Positions 1 to 8,023 of a stretch of 17,370 nt of DNA are shown piece by piece. The first letter of the stretch is position 1. Each line of letters opens with the position of its first letter. The notes beneath the pieces are model-generated. The model was not told where the DNA came from, made no database searches, and was given only the letters and a program-made list of their open reading frames with translations. Origin of the DNA: Lachnospiraceae bacterium UBA7086 (lineage in GTDB: Bacteria > Bacillota > Clostridia > Lachnospirales > Lachnospiraceae); assembly GCA_002492525.1 (NCBI GenBank), contig DKZA01000045.1, positions 34,575-51,944 on the forward strand, in the 5' to 3' direction. The translations under genes were made by a program, and so were the position numbers.

Positions 1-39
1 CGCCGGGGCTTTGGCTTGACATTTTTATACATTGTCACA

Positions 40-75
40 GTTATCTATTATATTATACGCTCCCGCGTGTGTCAA
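40..75 (-). promoter_or_regulatory. Perfect-consensus sigma-A promoter firing out of the left edge
   Basis: On the minus strand TTGACA (70-75) and TATAAT (47-52) are separated by exactly 17 bases, a full match to the housekeeping sigma-A consensus. Transcription would start near position 40 and leave the window, so the gene it serves lies beyond base 1. The first transcribed bases include TGACA (about 32-36) and TGTCA (about 17-21), which could pair as a small hairpin. The promoter lies about 65 bases downstream of the glycosyltransferase stop codon, so the next gene probably forms a separate transcription unit. Confidence 0.8.
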
Positions 76-140
76 CTGCTTTTTTGCTTGAATTTCGGGA
101 TGCATTTTGGATTTTGCACAAGTCTGTAAAGTTGCTTCCG

Positions 141-839
141 TCAACCCTTTCGGTATTTCCAAATACAGTAGATGGCACGCAGACCGTCCTTAAATCCAAT
201 CTTCTTTCCTTCTTCATTGGTGCGGGGGTAATAAGAAATCGGCACCTCCGTAAAACGTACCTTCTTTCTGGCAATCTTGGCGGTTATCTCAGGCTCAAAT
301 CCAAACCGCTGCTCCCTGATCTCCACCGACTGAATAATTTCCCGCCTGAAGGCCTTGTAACAAGTCTCCATATCCGTACATTTCAGATGCGTAAACAAAT
401 TAGAACATCTGGTAAGGAACCAGTTAGCCATGCGATTGGCCAGATACCCTTTCATCTTATTGTTTTTGAATCGGGATCCGTAAACCACATCGGCTCTGCC
501 TTCAAAAATAGGAGCTGTCACTTGCGGATACTCCCCCGGATCATATTCCAGGTCTGCATCCTGGATGATCACCACATCTCCCGTTGCGGCCTGAAAGCCG
601 GTCCGCAAAGCCGCACCTTTGCCGCCGTTTTGCTCATGATATATGATTTGTGCTACCTTCGGCCTGATCTTTTCCTCCAAAATCTTTCTTGTACCGTCTT
701 TACTGCAATCATCTACAATGATGATTTCCTTTTGGGGAACCGGAGATGCTATCACCTTATCCACAATGGTCTCAATCGTACTCTCTTCATTATAGCAGGG
801 GATTACAATTGATAATACACCTGTTTCTTTCTGTTCCAT
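141..839 (-). CDS. GT2 family glycosyltransferase (polyprenyl-phosphate sugar synthase type)
   Basis: This 232-residue protein is a family 2 glycosyltransferase with a GT-A fold. It opens with SIVIPCYNEE. VDDCSKDGT (D43, D44) binds the nucleotide, NGGKGAALRTG follows, and DAD (94-96) is the metal site. The closest recognisable type is the DPM1-like enzymes, which move a sugar from a nucleotide donor to a polyprenyl phosphate. It has no C-terminal membrane segments, so it is probably peripheral on the cytoplasmic side. I chose the ATG at 839 because GGAGG lies five bases upstream; in-frame starts at 851 and 866 lack such a site. It follows the kinase/nucleotidyltransferase gene by 55 bases and is probably cotranscribed with it, which suggests use of that product or a related UDP-sugar. 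Acceptor and sugar cannot be read from the sequence. Confidence 0.85.
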   Translation of the reverse strand: MEQKETGVLSIVIPCYNEESTIETIVDKVIASPVPQKEIIIVDDCSKDGTRKILEEKIRPKVAQIIYHEQNGGKGAALRTGFQAATGDVVIIQDADLEYDPGEYPQVTAPIFEGRADVVYGSRFKNNKMKGYLANRMANWFLTRCSNLFTHLKCTDMETCYKAFRREIIQSVEIREQRFGFEPEITAKIARKKVRFTEVPISYYPRTNEEGKKIGFKDGLRAIYCIWKYRKG

Positions 840-894
840 TCTTTCCTCCATGTGAAGAACTGACAAGTTCCACCGTCACTTGTTACTGTCACGC

Positions 895-2844
895 TCAAAT
901 ATGATTTCCCTGCCGTCCAAATTCATACACTGTCTGTCTGTAAGTCTCCGGTAATCCTATATCATAGGCCTTACCGTTAGGTTTAAACCCGATCAGACCA
1001 TGTTTCTCCCTGACTGCGTCAAGTGCGTCCGTCAACTGATATTCTCCCTGACTTCTCCTATCCTCCCGGATATTGTACTCCAATTCCTCAAACACCTCCG
1101 AGGTCAGTACATACTGTCCAAACACCGCATAATATTCTTTTTCATTTCTGGCATTATATACGCCCAGACATTCCACCGCATAATCCTGCGTGGGTTTCTC
1201 ATATATCCTCTCCACCTGCAAAACGGTCTGTTCTGCATCCTCCCACTGCCCATACAAAATACCACAGTGTACCACTTCCTCCGGTGGCACTGCCTGTATG
1301 CTGACCAGGGATCTGCCCTGTTGTTCAAACGCTTCTATCACCTGTCTGATACAATTCTTATCCTCATAGGATTCATACAGCATGTCTCCTAACAGTAAAA
1401 GCACCGGCTCATTCTCCGTAAATTCCCTGCACTGGTAAACTGCATGTCCGAAGCCAAGCCTTTGTTTCTGATAAATAAAGGTAACCTTATTTCCCAGTTC
1501 CACAATCTTATTCTCATAAGCCCGCCGCTCTTTAGAAAGTTTCTCCATGTGTTCCACTGGAAGCTTCGCAAAGAAATCATCGTACTCTTCTCGTTCATCT
1601 TCCCCGATCACCAGGCAGATTTCTTCAATGCCTGCCTCCTCAAGCTGCTCTAATAAAATAAGCAGGGCCGGTTTCAAAATACCGTCTTTATCCAAAATAG
1701 GAAGCATATCTTTCTTAATTCCCTTGGTAGCAGGAAAGAGCCTGGTTCCAAAACCCGCAATCGGAATGATTGCCCGTCTCACAGTTTGTCCTGGTTTCAA
1801 TGTCAGGGAAAAAGATGGCATTTGCCGCTCTTCTTCCAAATACTGCATCAGGTGATTCCTGGATTCCAGATCTTTACACAAAAACTGTACGGTGCCGTCT
1901 CCCTGGGAACCCACCCCCTTAGCGCCATAAATCCATTGCCTTATCCTTTCATCCTGCAATACCGAATGGAGTATCGGTGCCTGCAATTCCTCCTTACAGG
2001 CAGGGGCTACCTTGCTGTCAAAATTCTGCTGTGCCCGTGTCATCAGTTTCCCCAGATTCTCTGCATCTCCCTGCTCCATATATTTCACGGCCTGATTGAT
2101 GATTTCTTTATTGTCACATCCCAAAGCCTCTTGTACATTCTCTTCCAACGCCGTCTCCGCAAAGGGATAACATTTATTCAGATCAGCCAGAATCTTTACC
2201 GTATCTTTCTCCCCTTTCAGATCGGCAATTACCCAATAGTAAGTTGTGCCAATATGCAGAGGACGGCTGTAAATCTCAAACCCGTCAAATTCCATCAGAA
2301 CCGGTCTTACCCCATAGGCACACGCCTGATCCAATCTGCCGCAGCGGGAGGGCGTTCTTTGTTCTCCGCGAAATGCCGCCTGCATCTCTCCGTTAATATT
2401 CATTCTCAGTCGGTAAAGCTGGTTAAATGCCCTGGCCACAAGCACACAAATTGCCGCTGAGGAAGACAAACCGCTTTTAATCGGCAGATCCATTCTGGTA
2501 ATGGTAATCTTAACGCCACCCACCCTGTAATTGTCATTCATATATGAGGCCACACCGGCCACATAGGAAAAGAAGCCGCCTTCCTGCGCCAGTAACAGCA
2601 ACTTCTGCGTATCCATTTCACATTCCAGTCTGGTGCCATTGTATAACGCAAGAGAGGACTCCACGATAAACCGGTCCGCCTTCTGTGCTGTGGCGTAAAT
2701 CCCCTCCTCTAACCCAGACACAATCGCATATCCGGGAACAAGATTAGCATTGATAATCCTCTGCATGCCTGCCCAGTCACTATGTTCCCCAAGCAGACAC
2801 AGTCTTCCCGGCACAAATAGATTTATGGTTTTTTGATCTTCCAT
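895..2844 (-). CDS. Fused GHMP sugar kinase and GalU-like nucleotidyltransferase
   Basis: The 649-residue product joins two enzymes. Residues 1 to about 345 form a GHMP kinase of galactokinase type: PGRLCLLGEHSDWAG (12-26), the phosphate loop PIKSGLSSSAA (121-131), RLDQA with the likely catalytic D172, and a third motif GAKGVGSQGDG (307-317). Residues from about 357 form a nucleotidyltransferase close to UTP-glucose-1-phosphate uridylyltransferase: PIAGFGTRLFPATK (361-374), KKDMLPI, RLGFGHAVY (462-470), LLLLGDM with D487, and GEYQLTDAL near the end. Inferred reaction: a free sugar is phosphorylated at C1, then converted to an NDP-sugar by the same chain, as in fucokinase/GDP-fucose pyrophosphorylase fusions. 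Sugar and nucleotide are uncertain. ATAAGGAG precedes the ATG, and a near-perfect promoter lies upstream at 2944-2972. Confidence 0.85.
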   Translation of the reverse strand: MEDQKTINLFVPGRLCLLGEHSDWAGMQRIINANLVPGYAIVSGLEEGIYATAQKADRFIVESSLALYNGTRLECEMDTQKLLLLAQEGGFFSYVAGVASYMNDNYRVGGVKITITRMDLPIKSGLSSSAAICVLVARAFNQLYRLRMNINGEMQAAFRGEQRTPSRCGRLDQACAYGVRPVLMEFDGFEIYSRPLHIGTTYYWVIADLKGEKDTVKILADLNKCYPFAETALEENVQEALGCDNKEIINQAVKYMEQGDAENLGKLMTRAQQNFDSKVAPACKEELQAPILHSVLQDERIRQWIYGAKGVGSQGDGTVQFLCKDLESRNHLMQYLEEERQMPSFSLTLKPGQTVRRAIIPIAGFGTRLFPATKGIKKDMLPILDKDGILKPALLILLEQLEEAGIEEICLVIGEDEREEYDDFFAKLPVEHMEKLSKERRAYENKIVELGNKVTFIYQKQRLGFGHAVYQCREFTENEPVLLLLGDMLYESYEDKNCIRQVIEAFEQQGRSLVSIQAVPPEEVVHCGILYGQWEDAEQTVLQVERIYEKPTQDYAVECLGVYNARNEKEYYAVFGQYVLTSEVFEELEYNIREDRRSQGEYQLTDALDAVREKHGLIGFKPNGKAYDIGLPETYRQTVYEFGRQGNHI

Positions 2845-2940
2845 ATAATTCTCCTTATGATGATGGATTTTTCGCCCCAGGAAAAAGGACTTGCCCCAAG
2901 ATTATGAAATCCACAACAGATATACCCAGATTACTCCTTA

Positions 2941-2972
2941 CCTATTATAATAGGTGAACCCATAAATTTCAA
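2941..2972 (-). promoter_or_regulatory. Sigma-A promoter for the kinase fusion and GT2 genes
   Basis: Minus-strand TTGAAA (2967-2972) and TATAAT (2944-2949) have 17-base spacing, one mismatch from consensus. The -10 box lies inside a perfect 14-base palindrome, CCTATTATAATAGG (2941-2954), which could be an operator or coincidence. The transcript would carry a leader of about 90 bases (2845 to about 2935) containing CTTG-GGG-CAAG and a longer-range GGATTT/AAATCC pairing. I do not recognise a known riboswitch in it. Confidence 0.8.
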
Positions 2973-3005
2973 CCGCATTTCTATAGTACCCTGGTCATTC
3001 GTTAC

Positions 3006-4376
3006 TTACAGCACCATTCCCACAATATCCCGGATGGTATCCCAGTTCGCCTCATCGGTAGGAAGCACTCTATACCAATACGCTGCCATACACCAAAGAT
3101 TCCATACAATACATATGCCGCAGTATCCATACACAAGCCCTGAAAGGAGTCTGAACCTGCGTCTGTTCCCACCCTGCCGCTTCATCCGTTCCAGCCTGTC
3201 GAACACGCAGGCAATAAAAACCGCAAACAGGCACATAAAATCAACCGCTACTCTCTGTCCAAAGGCCCCTGCATAATACCAACACCACCAGGCGCTGGAA
3301 ATATAAATAATCAGCACCAAAAATATCACCAGGCCCACATACAACTGTTTCCGGCTTTTATATGCCGCCAATATACCGACAACGGCAAGCAGCAGCACCG
3401 GGCTCCAGAAAAACAATCCCTTGCGCACACTGAACAAGAAGTTTCCAATCTGTGGTGCCAACCAGTAGAAAGGCTCGTCCGCTCCATAGGAATACACGAA
3501 CCAGTGACCCGTGGCCGCATGCCAGTAAAGCAGCTGCGGAAGCAAGGTGACTATTCCAGTCAACACAATGGGAACTGCCCGCTTCGGTTTCAAAATCGTC
3601 ATAAATCGCTGCTTCAGCGTCTCCCAATTCCTGACACCATAGAAAATATAAGTTATTACAAAAACCACATTGGTGTTACGGCACAAAAAGATCAATCCAG
3701 CAAGCAGTCCGAAAACACAAGTGTGCCGCAGCTTATTTGTCCCTTCCTGCTCACGCTTTTCATACCAACACAGATAAAAGAGAAACAGATTAAATAAAAA
3801 ATAGGAATAAACATGAGAAAAACAGGCATCATAAGACGCATAATGAAACAAGTTCGTTCCATAAGTGATTACGATACAGGTAAGCAGCGATACTCTCTTA
3901 GAAAACCCCAGATATCTCTCCAGCAGTTTATACAACAATATGGTCCCCACGATCCAATAAAAAACACCGCCAAAAAGCACCATATACTGATAGAGATTAG
4001 AATATCCCGTAGCCGTCATACTGCCTGTCAAAGCATCCTTTAACAAACAGAACACATGGGCCAGAAAGAAAAACGGGCTCTCTAAAACAGCCACACCCAC
4101 CGGATATTTGTCGATCATTCCGCCGACCACTTCTTTTAATTCAAAAGGATGCTCCCATCCTTCTATAAAGCCAAAAGAAAAATCACCGTGAATCACAGCC
4201 GGCAGATACAGATAATAGCCAAACCCGTCCGAATACACCTTCGGCGCATTTAACACTTTCACATGATACACCCACACGATACTGAGAAACATCAAAAAAG
4301 CAGTGACTGCCGTAAAGAGATACACTCCTCTATTCTCCCTGATATGATTGCAAAGTCTGTCTGCTGTTATCTTCAT
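3006..4376 (-). CDS. Polytopic membrane protein, possibly a GT-C type glycosyltransferase
   Basis: The 456-residue protein has about ten hydrophobic segments, starting at residues 18-38, and short charged loops. After the first segment comes KVYSDGFGYYLYLPAV with D50. An acidic residue in the first outer loop is typical of GT-C enzymes, which use polyprenyl-phosphate sugars on the outer face of the membrane. I cannot assign a defined family, so the function is inference. The neighbouring GT2 enzyme of polyprenyl-phosphate sugar synthase type makes a two-step surface glycosylation route plausible. The ATG at 4376 follows GGAGG with good spacing. The gene starts inside the 3' end of truA (47-base overlap), so it is probably translated from the ecfA1-truA transcript. 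No terminator was seen between its stop and the next promoter. Confidence 0.6.
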   Translation of the reverse strand: MKITADRLCNHIRENRGVYLFTAVTAFLMFLSIVWVYHVKVLNAPKVYSDGFGYYLYLPAVIHGDFSFGFIEGWEHPFELKEVVGGMIDKYPVGVAVLESPFFFLAHVFCLLKDALTGSMTATGYSNLYQYMVLFGGVFYWIVGTILLYKLLERYLGFSKRVSLLTCIVITYGTNLFHYASYDACFSHVYSYFLFNLFLFYLCWYEKREQEGTNKLRHTCVFGLLAGLIFLCRNTNVVFVITYIFYGVRNWETLKQRFMTILKPKRAVPIVLTGIVTLLPQLLYWHAATGHWFVYSYGADEPFYWLAPQIGNFLFSVRKGLFFWSPVLLLAVVGILAAYKSRKQLYVGLVIFLVLIIYISSAWWCWYYAGAFGQRVAVDFMCLFAVFIACVFDRLERMKRQGGNRRRFRLLSGLVYGYCGICIVWNLWCMAAYWYRVLPTDEANWDTIRDIVGMVL

Positions 4377-5127
4377 TCGATTCCTCCGTCATAAATTCAT
4401 ATCCCATCAACGTCAGGCCGCAGGCCGGCGCCGTTGGCCCTGCCATCTCTCTGTTCCTGGCCGCAAGAATTTCCGCCACTTTTCCGGGCGCTATCTGTCC
4501 TCTGCCCACCTCCAGCAAAGTACCTGCCATAATCCGTACCATATTATAGAGAAAGCCCCGGCCTGACACACGTATCACAATCTCATCATGATCCCGGTAA
4601 ACCTGAACTTCATCCACCTGTCTTACTGTCATACGCACCTGGGTCTGTACACTGCAAAAACTCTTAAAATCATGCTCTCCCACCAGATATGCCGCCGCTT
4701 GACTCATTAGGTCAATATCTAACGGCACGTAAGTAAAATAAGAATACAGTCTTTTGGTCGGCATTGGAAAGGGTGCACAATAAATCCGATACTCATAAGT
4801 CTTACGGCTCTCGCAATGTCTCGGATGAAAGTCCGGTGATACCTCTTTCGACCCACAGATCCGAATATCTTCCGGCAACCGTTGGTTGAGCGCATAGGAG
4901 AACTTATCCCCCGGTATCCGGCTCCTCGTATCAAACACGGCAATATTTCCCCTGGCATGAACCCCTGCGTCCGTGCGGCTTGCTCCAATCACCGCTATTT
5001 CTTCTCCCGTCAATTCACTAAGGCAACGGTTTAAGACACTCTCTATGGTCTCTGCGTTTGGTTGAAGCTGCCACCCACTATAGTTTGTGCCGTCATAGGC
5101 CACCGTCAGCATGACTCTTTTCATCAT
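4330..5127 (-). CDS. truA: tRNA pseudouridine(38-40) synthase TruA
   Basis: TruA isomerises uridine to pseudouridine at positions 38, 39 and 40 in the anticodon arm of many tRNAs. The 265-residue length is normal. It opens with VMLTVAYDGTNYSGWQLQPN. The motif GASRTDAGVHARGN carries the catalytic aspartate D53, and RGFLYNMVRIMAGTLLEVGRG near the C-terminus is also characteristic. The start overlaps the ecfT stop (ATGATGA at 5121-5127) with only a weak ribosome site, so translation is probably coupled to ecfT; the second methionine could also be the start. Its place after ecfT matches the order in many Firmicutes. Its last 47 bases overlap the start of the downstream membrane protein gene. Confidence 0.95.
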   Translation of the reverse strand: MMKRVMLTVAYDGTNYSGWQLQPNAETIESVLNRCLSELTGEEIAVIGASRTDAGVHARGNIAVFDTRSRIPGDKFSYALNQRLPEDIRICGSKEVSPDFHPRHCESRKTYEYRIYCAPFPMPTKRLYSYFTYVPLDIDLMSQAAAYLVGEHDFKSFCSVQTQVRMTVRQVDEVQVYRDHDEIVIRVSGRGFLYNMVRIMAGTLLEVGRGQIAPGKVAEILAARNREMAGPTAPACGLTLMGYEFMTEESNEDNSRQTLQSYQGE

Positions 5128-5924
5128 AAATATACCCGTATCAATACACAGCCTGCAAAATAGGCAAACAGCACTCCATAAGCAATTCTGTCCCTGCCCT
5201 TATATTGCAGAGGTTTCATCTTCGTCCGATTCTCTCCGCCGCGGTAACATCTTGCCTCCATGGCCATAGCCAGATCATTGGCCCTGCGGAAAGCCGAGAT
5301 AAATAACGGTACCAGAAGAGGCACCATGGCCCTGGCCTTCTTGATCAGATTACCACTCTCAAAATCCGCACCTCTGGCAATCTGTGCTTTCATGATCTTA
5401 TCCGTCTCTTCTAATAAAATAGGAATAAAACGGAGGGCAATGGACATCATCATCGCCACCTCGTGCACCGGCACCTTAAATATCTTAAGGGGCCGCATCA
5501 GCTTTTCCAATCCATCAGTCAAACTGTTGGGCGTAGTGGTCAATGTCATCACCGAAGAACCCACGATCAAAAAAGACAATCGTACCGCCATCATTGCTGC
5601 AGTCCTTGCGCCCTCTTTGGTAATGGTCAACTTCCACAATGTCACAAGTGGTTCTCCCGGCGTCAGGAACAGATTAAATACCACCGTGATCATCAGAATA
5701 AAGACGATCGCCTTCATTCCTTTCACCATATACCCAAAAGGTACTTTGGACAGCTTGATCACCACTGCCAGAAACACCGCCGCCGCCACATATCCAATCC
5801 AACTTTGCACCACAAACAGGGAAATGATAAAGCCCAGTGTGGCTGTCAGTTTTACTCGCGGGTCCAGTTTATGAATGACGGAGTCCGCCTGATAATACTG
5901 GCCCAATGTAATATCTCGTATCAT
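5124..5924 (-). CDS. ecfT: ECF transporter transmembrane component EcfT
   Basis: EcfT is the shared membrane subunit of energy-coupling factor vitamin transporters. It links the two ATPases to exchangeable substrate-binding S components. From MIRDITLGQYY the protein is 266 residues. It has a hydrophobic N-terminal half with several membrane segments, then a cytoplasmic region with the two Ala-Arg coupling motifs AQIARGADFESG and MEARCYRGGENRT, which contact the ATPases, and a final membrane segment. I chose the ATG at 5924 because AGGAGA lies nine bases upstream and the protein then begins as family members do; an in-frame start at 5993 would add 23 unrelated residues. It lies 69 bases after ecfA2. 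No S component is present in the window. Confidence 0.95.
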   Translation of the reverse strand: MIRDITLGQYYQADSVIHKLDPRVKLTATLGFIISLFVVQSWIGYVAAAVFLAVVIKLSKVPFGYMVKGMKAIVFILMITVVFNLFLTPGEPLVTLWKLTITKEGARTAAMMAVRLSFLIVGSSVMTLTTTPNSLTDGLEKLMRPLKIFKVPVHEVAMMMSIALRFIPILLEETDKIMKAQIARGADFESGNLIKKARAMVPLLVPLFISAFRRANDLAMAMEARCYRGGENRTKMKPLQYKGRDRIAYGVLFAYFAGCVLIRVYL

Positions 5925-5993
5925 AAATATATCTCCTGTATCTGAGGCTCCCAAACGGCCCCTTGCAGAGAATTCCAAAGGAATCTTCTGCAA

Positions 5994-6845
5994 TTATTTC
6001 TGAAGAAATTTACTGCATATTTCCTGTCTTGCTTCCTCTATGGTAGTGACATCGGTGCGTACCGGTATCCCGCGTCCGGCAAGTGCCTGCATAATATAAG
6101 TCACCTGAGGAGCCGCAAGCCCCACCTGCTCTAATTCTTTATAATGTTTAAACACTTCCCTTGGCACGTCATCATAGAGTATACTGCCTTGATTCATAAC
6201 GATGATCCGCTCCACATACTTTGCCACATCTTCCATACTATGAGAAACCAGGATCACCGTAATTCCCGTCTCTTCTTTCAGTTGGGCAATCTGGTCTAAG
6301 ATTTCATCCCGTCCTTTCGGATCCAATCCCGCTGTGGGTTCATCCAGAATCAAAATCTCCGGCTTCATGGCTAACACGCCTGCAATCGCCACCCTGCGTT
6401 TCTGACCGCCCGAAAGATCAAAAGGCGACTGATAAAAATATTCATCTTCAAGTCCCACCTGTTTTAAAGCCGCATAGGCACGCAGTTCCGTCTCCTGTCT
6501 GGACAGCCCCAGGTTCTTAGGGCCGAAACAAACGTCTTTAAAAACGTCAATTTCAAAAAGCTGATGCTCCGGATACTGGAATACCAGTCCCACTTTACTG
6601 CGCAGCTTCTTTTTATCATAATCCTGCGCATGAATATCTTCTCCATTATAATAAATACTGCCGCTTGTGGGCTTGATCAGCCCGTTCAGATGTTGTACCA
6701 GCGTGGATTTTCCGGACCCTGTATGTCCAATCAGACCGATGAACTGACCGTCCGGTATCACCAGATTGATATCTTTTAAGGCATGTACCGCAAGCGCCGT
6801 ATCCCCGCCATATATATAGTTTACATGATCTAGAATCAAGGACAT
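5994..6845 (-). CDS. ecfA2: ECF transporter ATP-binding protein EcfA2
   Basis: Second ATPase of the energy-coupling factor module, which pairs with EcfA1 to power vitamin uptake. From MSLILDHVNYIY it is 283 residues. It shows Walker A GHTGSGKST (40-48), Q-loop VFQYPEHQLF, signature LSGGQ (144-148), Walker B LILDEP (165-170) and the H-loop in VILVSHSMEDV. The start is a choice between GTG at 6851, overlapping the ecfA1 stop, and ATG at 6845. The ATG has better spacing from GAGGTGA, which lies within the last ecfA1 codons. Expression is likely coupled to ecfA1. Confidence 0.95.
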   Translation of the reverse strand: MSLILDHVNYIYGGDTALAVHALKDINLVIPDGQFIGLIGHTGSGKSTLVQHLNGLIKPTSGSIYYNGEDIHAQDYDKKKLRSKVGLVFQYPEHQLFEIDVFKDVCFGPKNLGLSRQETELRAYAALKQVGLEDEYFYQSPFDLSGGQKRRVAIAGVLAMKPEILILDEPTAGLDPKGRDEILDQIAQLKEETGITVILVSHSMEDVAKYVERIIVMNQGSILYDDVPREVFKHYKELEQVGLAAPQVTYIMQALAGRGIPVRTDVTTIEEARQEICSKFLQK

Positions 6846-6847
6846 TA

Positions 6848-7708
6848 TCACATCACCTCATATTTCGCCGCAAGCGCTTCCGTCAGTTCTTCTATGGTCA
6901 ATATCCCGTCCGGAAGATCCATACCGCTTTGTTTCAGCTCATAAGCAAGAAGTGTTACCTGTGGCACGTCAAGCCGCAGTTCCTTCAGTTCTTCCACCCT
7001 GGAAAAAATCTCCCGTGGCGTTCCCTCCATGGCGATATGCCCCTTATCCATGACAAAAACCATATCTGCATGAATAATCTCCTCCATATAATGGGTGATC
7101 AATACGATCGTAATTCCTTCCACATCATTGAGTGCCCGCACTGCCCGCACCACTTCTTTACGCCCATTAGGATCCAACATCGCTGTAGGTTCATCCAGGA
7201 TAATACATTTAGGATGCATGGCAATGACCCCTGCAATGGAGACACGCTGTTTCTGACCACCGGAAAGCTTATTCGGAGAATGTTTCCGATATTCGTACAT
7301 TCCCACCGCCTTCAGGCTCTCCTCCACCCGCTCCCAGATTTCCTTGGTAGGTACGCCCATATTTTCCGGCCCAAAACCCACATCTTCCTCTACCACCTGA
7401 CCAATGATCTGGTTGTCCGGATTTTGAAACACCATGCCGGCTTCCTGGCGGATATCCCAAAGCCTGCTCTCATCCTGGGTATCCATCCCATCCACCCATA
7501 CGGTGCCTTCCGTTGGATAGAGAATGGCATTAATATGTTTGGCTAACGTAGACTTACCAGAACCGTTATGACCCAGAATCGCTATGAAATCACCCTGCTT
7601 TACATCCAGATCCACCTCGTCCACCGCACGGGTAATACCTTCCACATTGCCTTCTTCGTCCCGTCTTATATACTCAAATACCAGTTTGTCTGTTTTTATA
7701 ATTCCCAT
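6848..7708 (-). CDS. ecfA1: ECF transporter ATP-binding protein EcfA1
   Basis: First gene of the ecfA1-ecfA2-ecfT-truA run. The 286-residue ABC ATPase has Walker A GHNGSGKST (46-54), Q-loop VFQNPDNQ (93-100), signature LSGGQ (148-152), Walker B IILDEP (169-174) and the H-loop in VLITHYMEEI. It hydrolyses ATP with EcfA2 to drive the shared EcfT subunit and diverse vitamin-binding S components. The ATG at 7708 is preceded by a modest AAGG site. A good promoter lies about 100 bases upstream at 7806-7834. In many Firmicutes this gene directly follows rplQ; here about 8 kb with other genes lies between. Confidence 0.95.
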   Translation of the reverse strand: MGIIKTDKLVFEYIRRDEEGNVEGITRAVDEVDLDVKQGDFIAILGHNGSGKSTLAKHINAILYPTEGTVWVDGMDTQDESRLWDIRQEAGMVFQNPDNQIIGQVVEEDVGFGPENMGVPTKEIWERVEESLKAVGMYEYRKHSPNKLSGGQKQRVSIAGVIAMHPKCIILDEPTAMLDPNGRKEVVRAVRALNDVEGITIVLITHYMEEIIHADMVFVMDKGHIAMEGTPREIFSRVEELKELRLDVPQVTLLAYELKQSGMDLPDGILTIEELTEALAAKYEVM

Positions 7709-7805
7709 TTTTACGCTACCTTAACTGATTCATTTTATTATGATTACCCGCTTCCTAAACAAGGTCGCTCCCCATTCTCTAAGCCGTTGCATCATACCAA
7801 CGCTT

Positions 7806-7834
7806 ATTGTACAGGATTATGGTAGAAAATACAA
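7806..7834 (-). promoter_or_regulatory. Sigma-A promoter for the ecfA1 operon
   Basis: Minus-strand TTGTAT (7829-7834) and TACAAT (7806-7811) are separated by 17 bases. Each hexamer differs little from consensus. The transcript would have a leader of about 90 bases before the ecfA1 ATG, with a small CGTTG/CAACG hairpin at its start. This promoter explains how the ECF module is expressed after being separated from rplQ. Confidence 0.75.
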
Positions 7835-7904
7835 GGTTTGGTATCATTCTCCGTCATATAGCCAGAAACATATCATTCGATGTACTAGGAGAAGGAAAGA
7901 AAAT

Positions 7905-7982
7905 GTGATATACTGAACGCAGGCCAGACAGCCTGTGATACTCTGCAAAGATATTCCGGTCACCTCATTCTACTAGGTGACC
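7905..7982 (+). promoter_or_regulatory. Extended -10 promoter and leader hairpin upstream of the M15 peptidase
   Basis: On the + strand TGATATACT (7906-7914) fits an extended -10 element (TGN followed by TATACT). No good -35 box is visible. Downstream, GGTCACCT (7958-7965) and AGGTGACC (7975-7982) form a perfect 8-bp inverted repeat with a 9-base loop. It has no following T-run, so it is more likely a leader structure or operator than a terminator. The rest of 7709-8014 holds the divergent ecfA1 promoter and nothing else I can name. Confidence 0.45.
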
Positions 7983-8023
7983 CGCCCATAAACTTATCAC
8001 ATAATAAAGGAGTTATGACATAT

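Noticed and set aside
69..812. Long + strand open frame of 247 codons over the GT2 gene.
   Set aside because: It is the antisense of a clear glycosyltransferase and has no recognisable motifs or ribosome site.
2845..2935. Riboswitch in the leader of the kinase fusion.
   Set aside because: Only short pairings are visible and no known aptamer consensus was recognised.
5260..5874. Plus-strand open frame of 204 codons within ecfT.
   Set aside because: Antisense of a recognisable ecfT gene.
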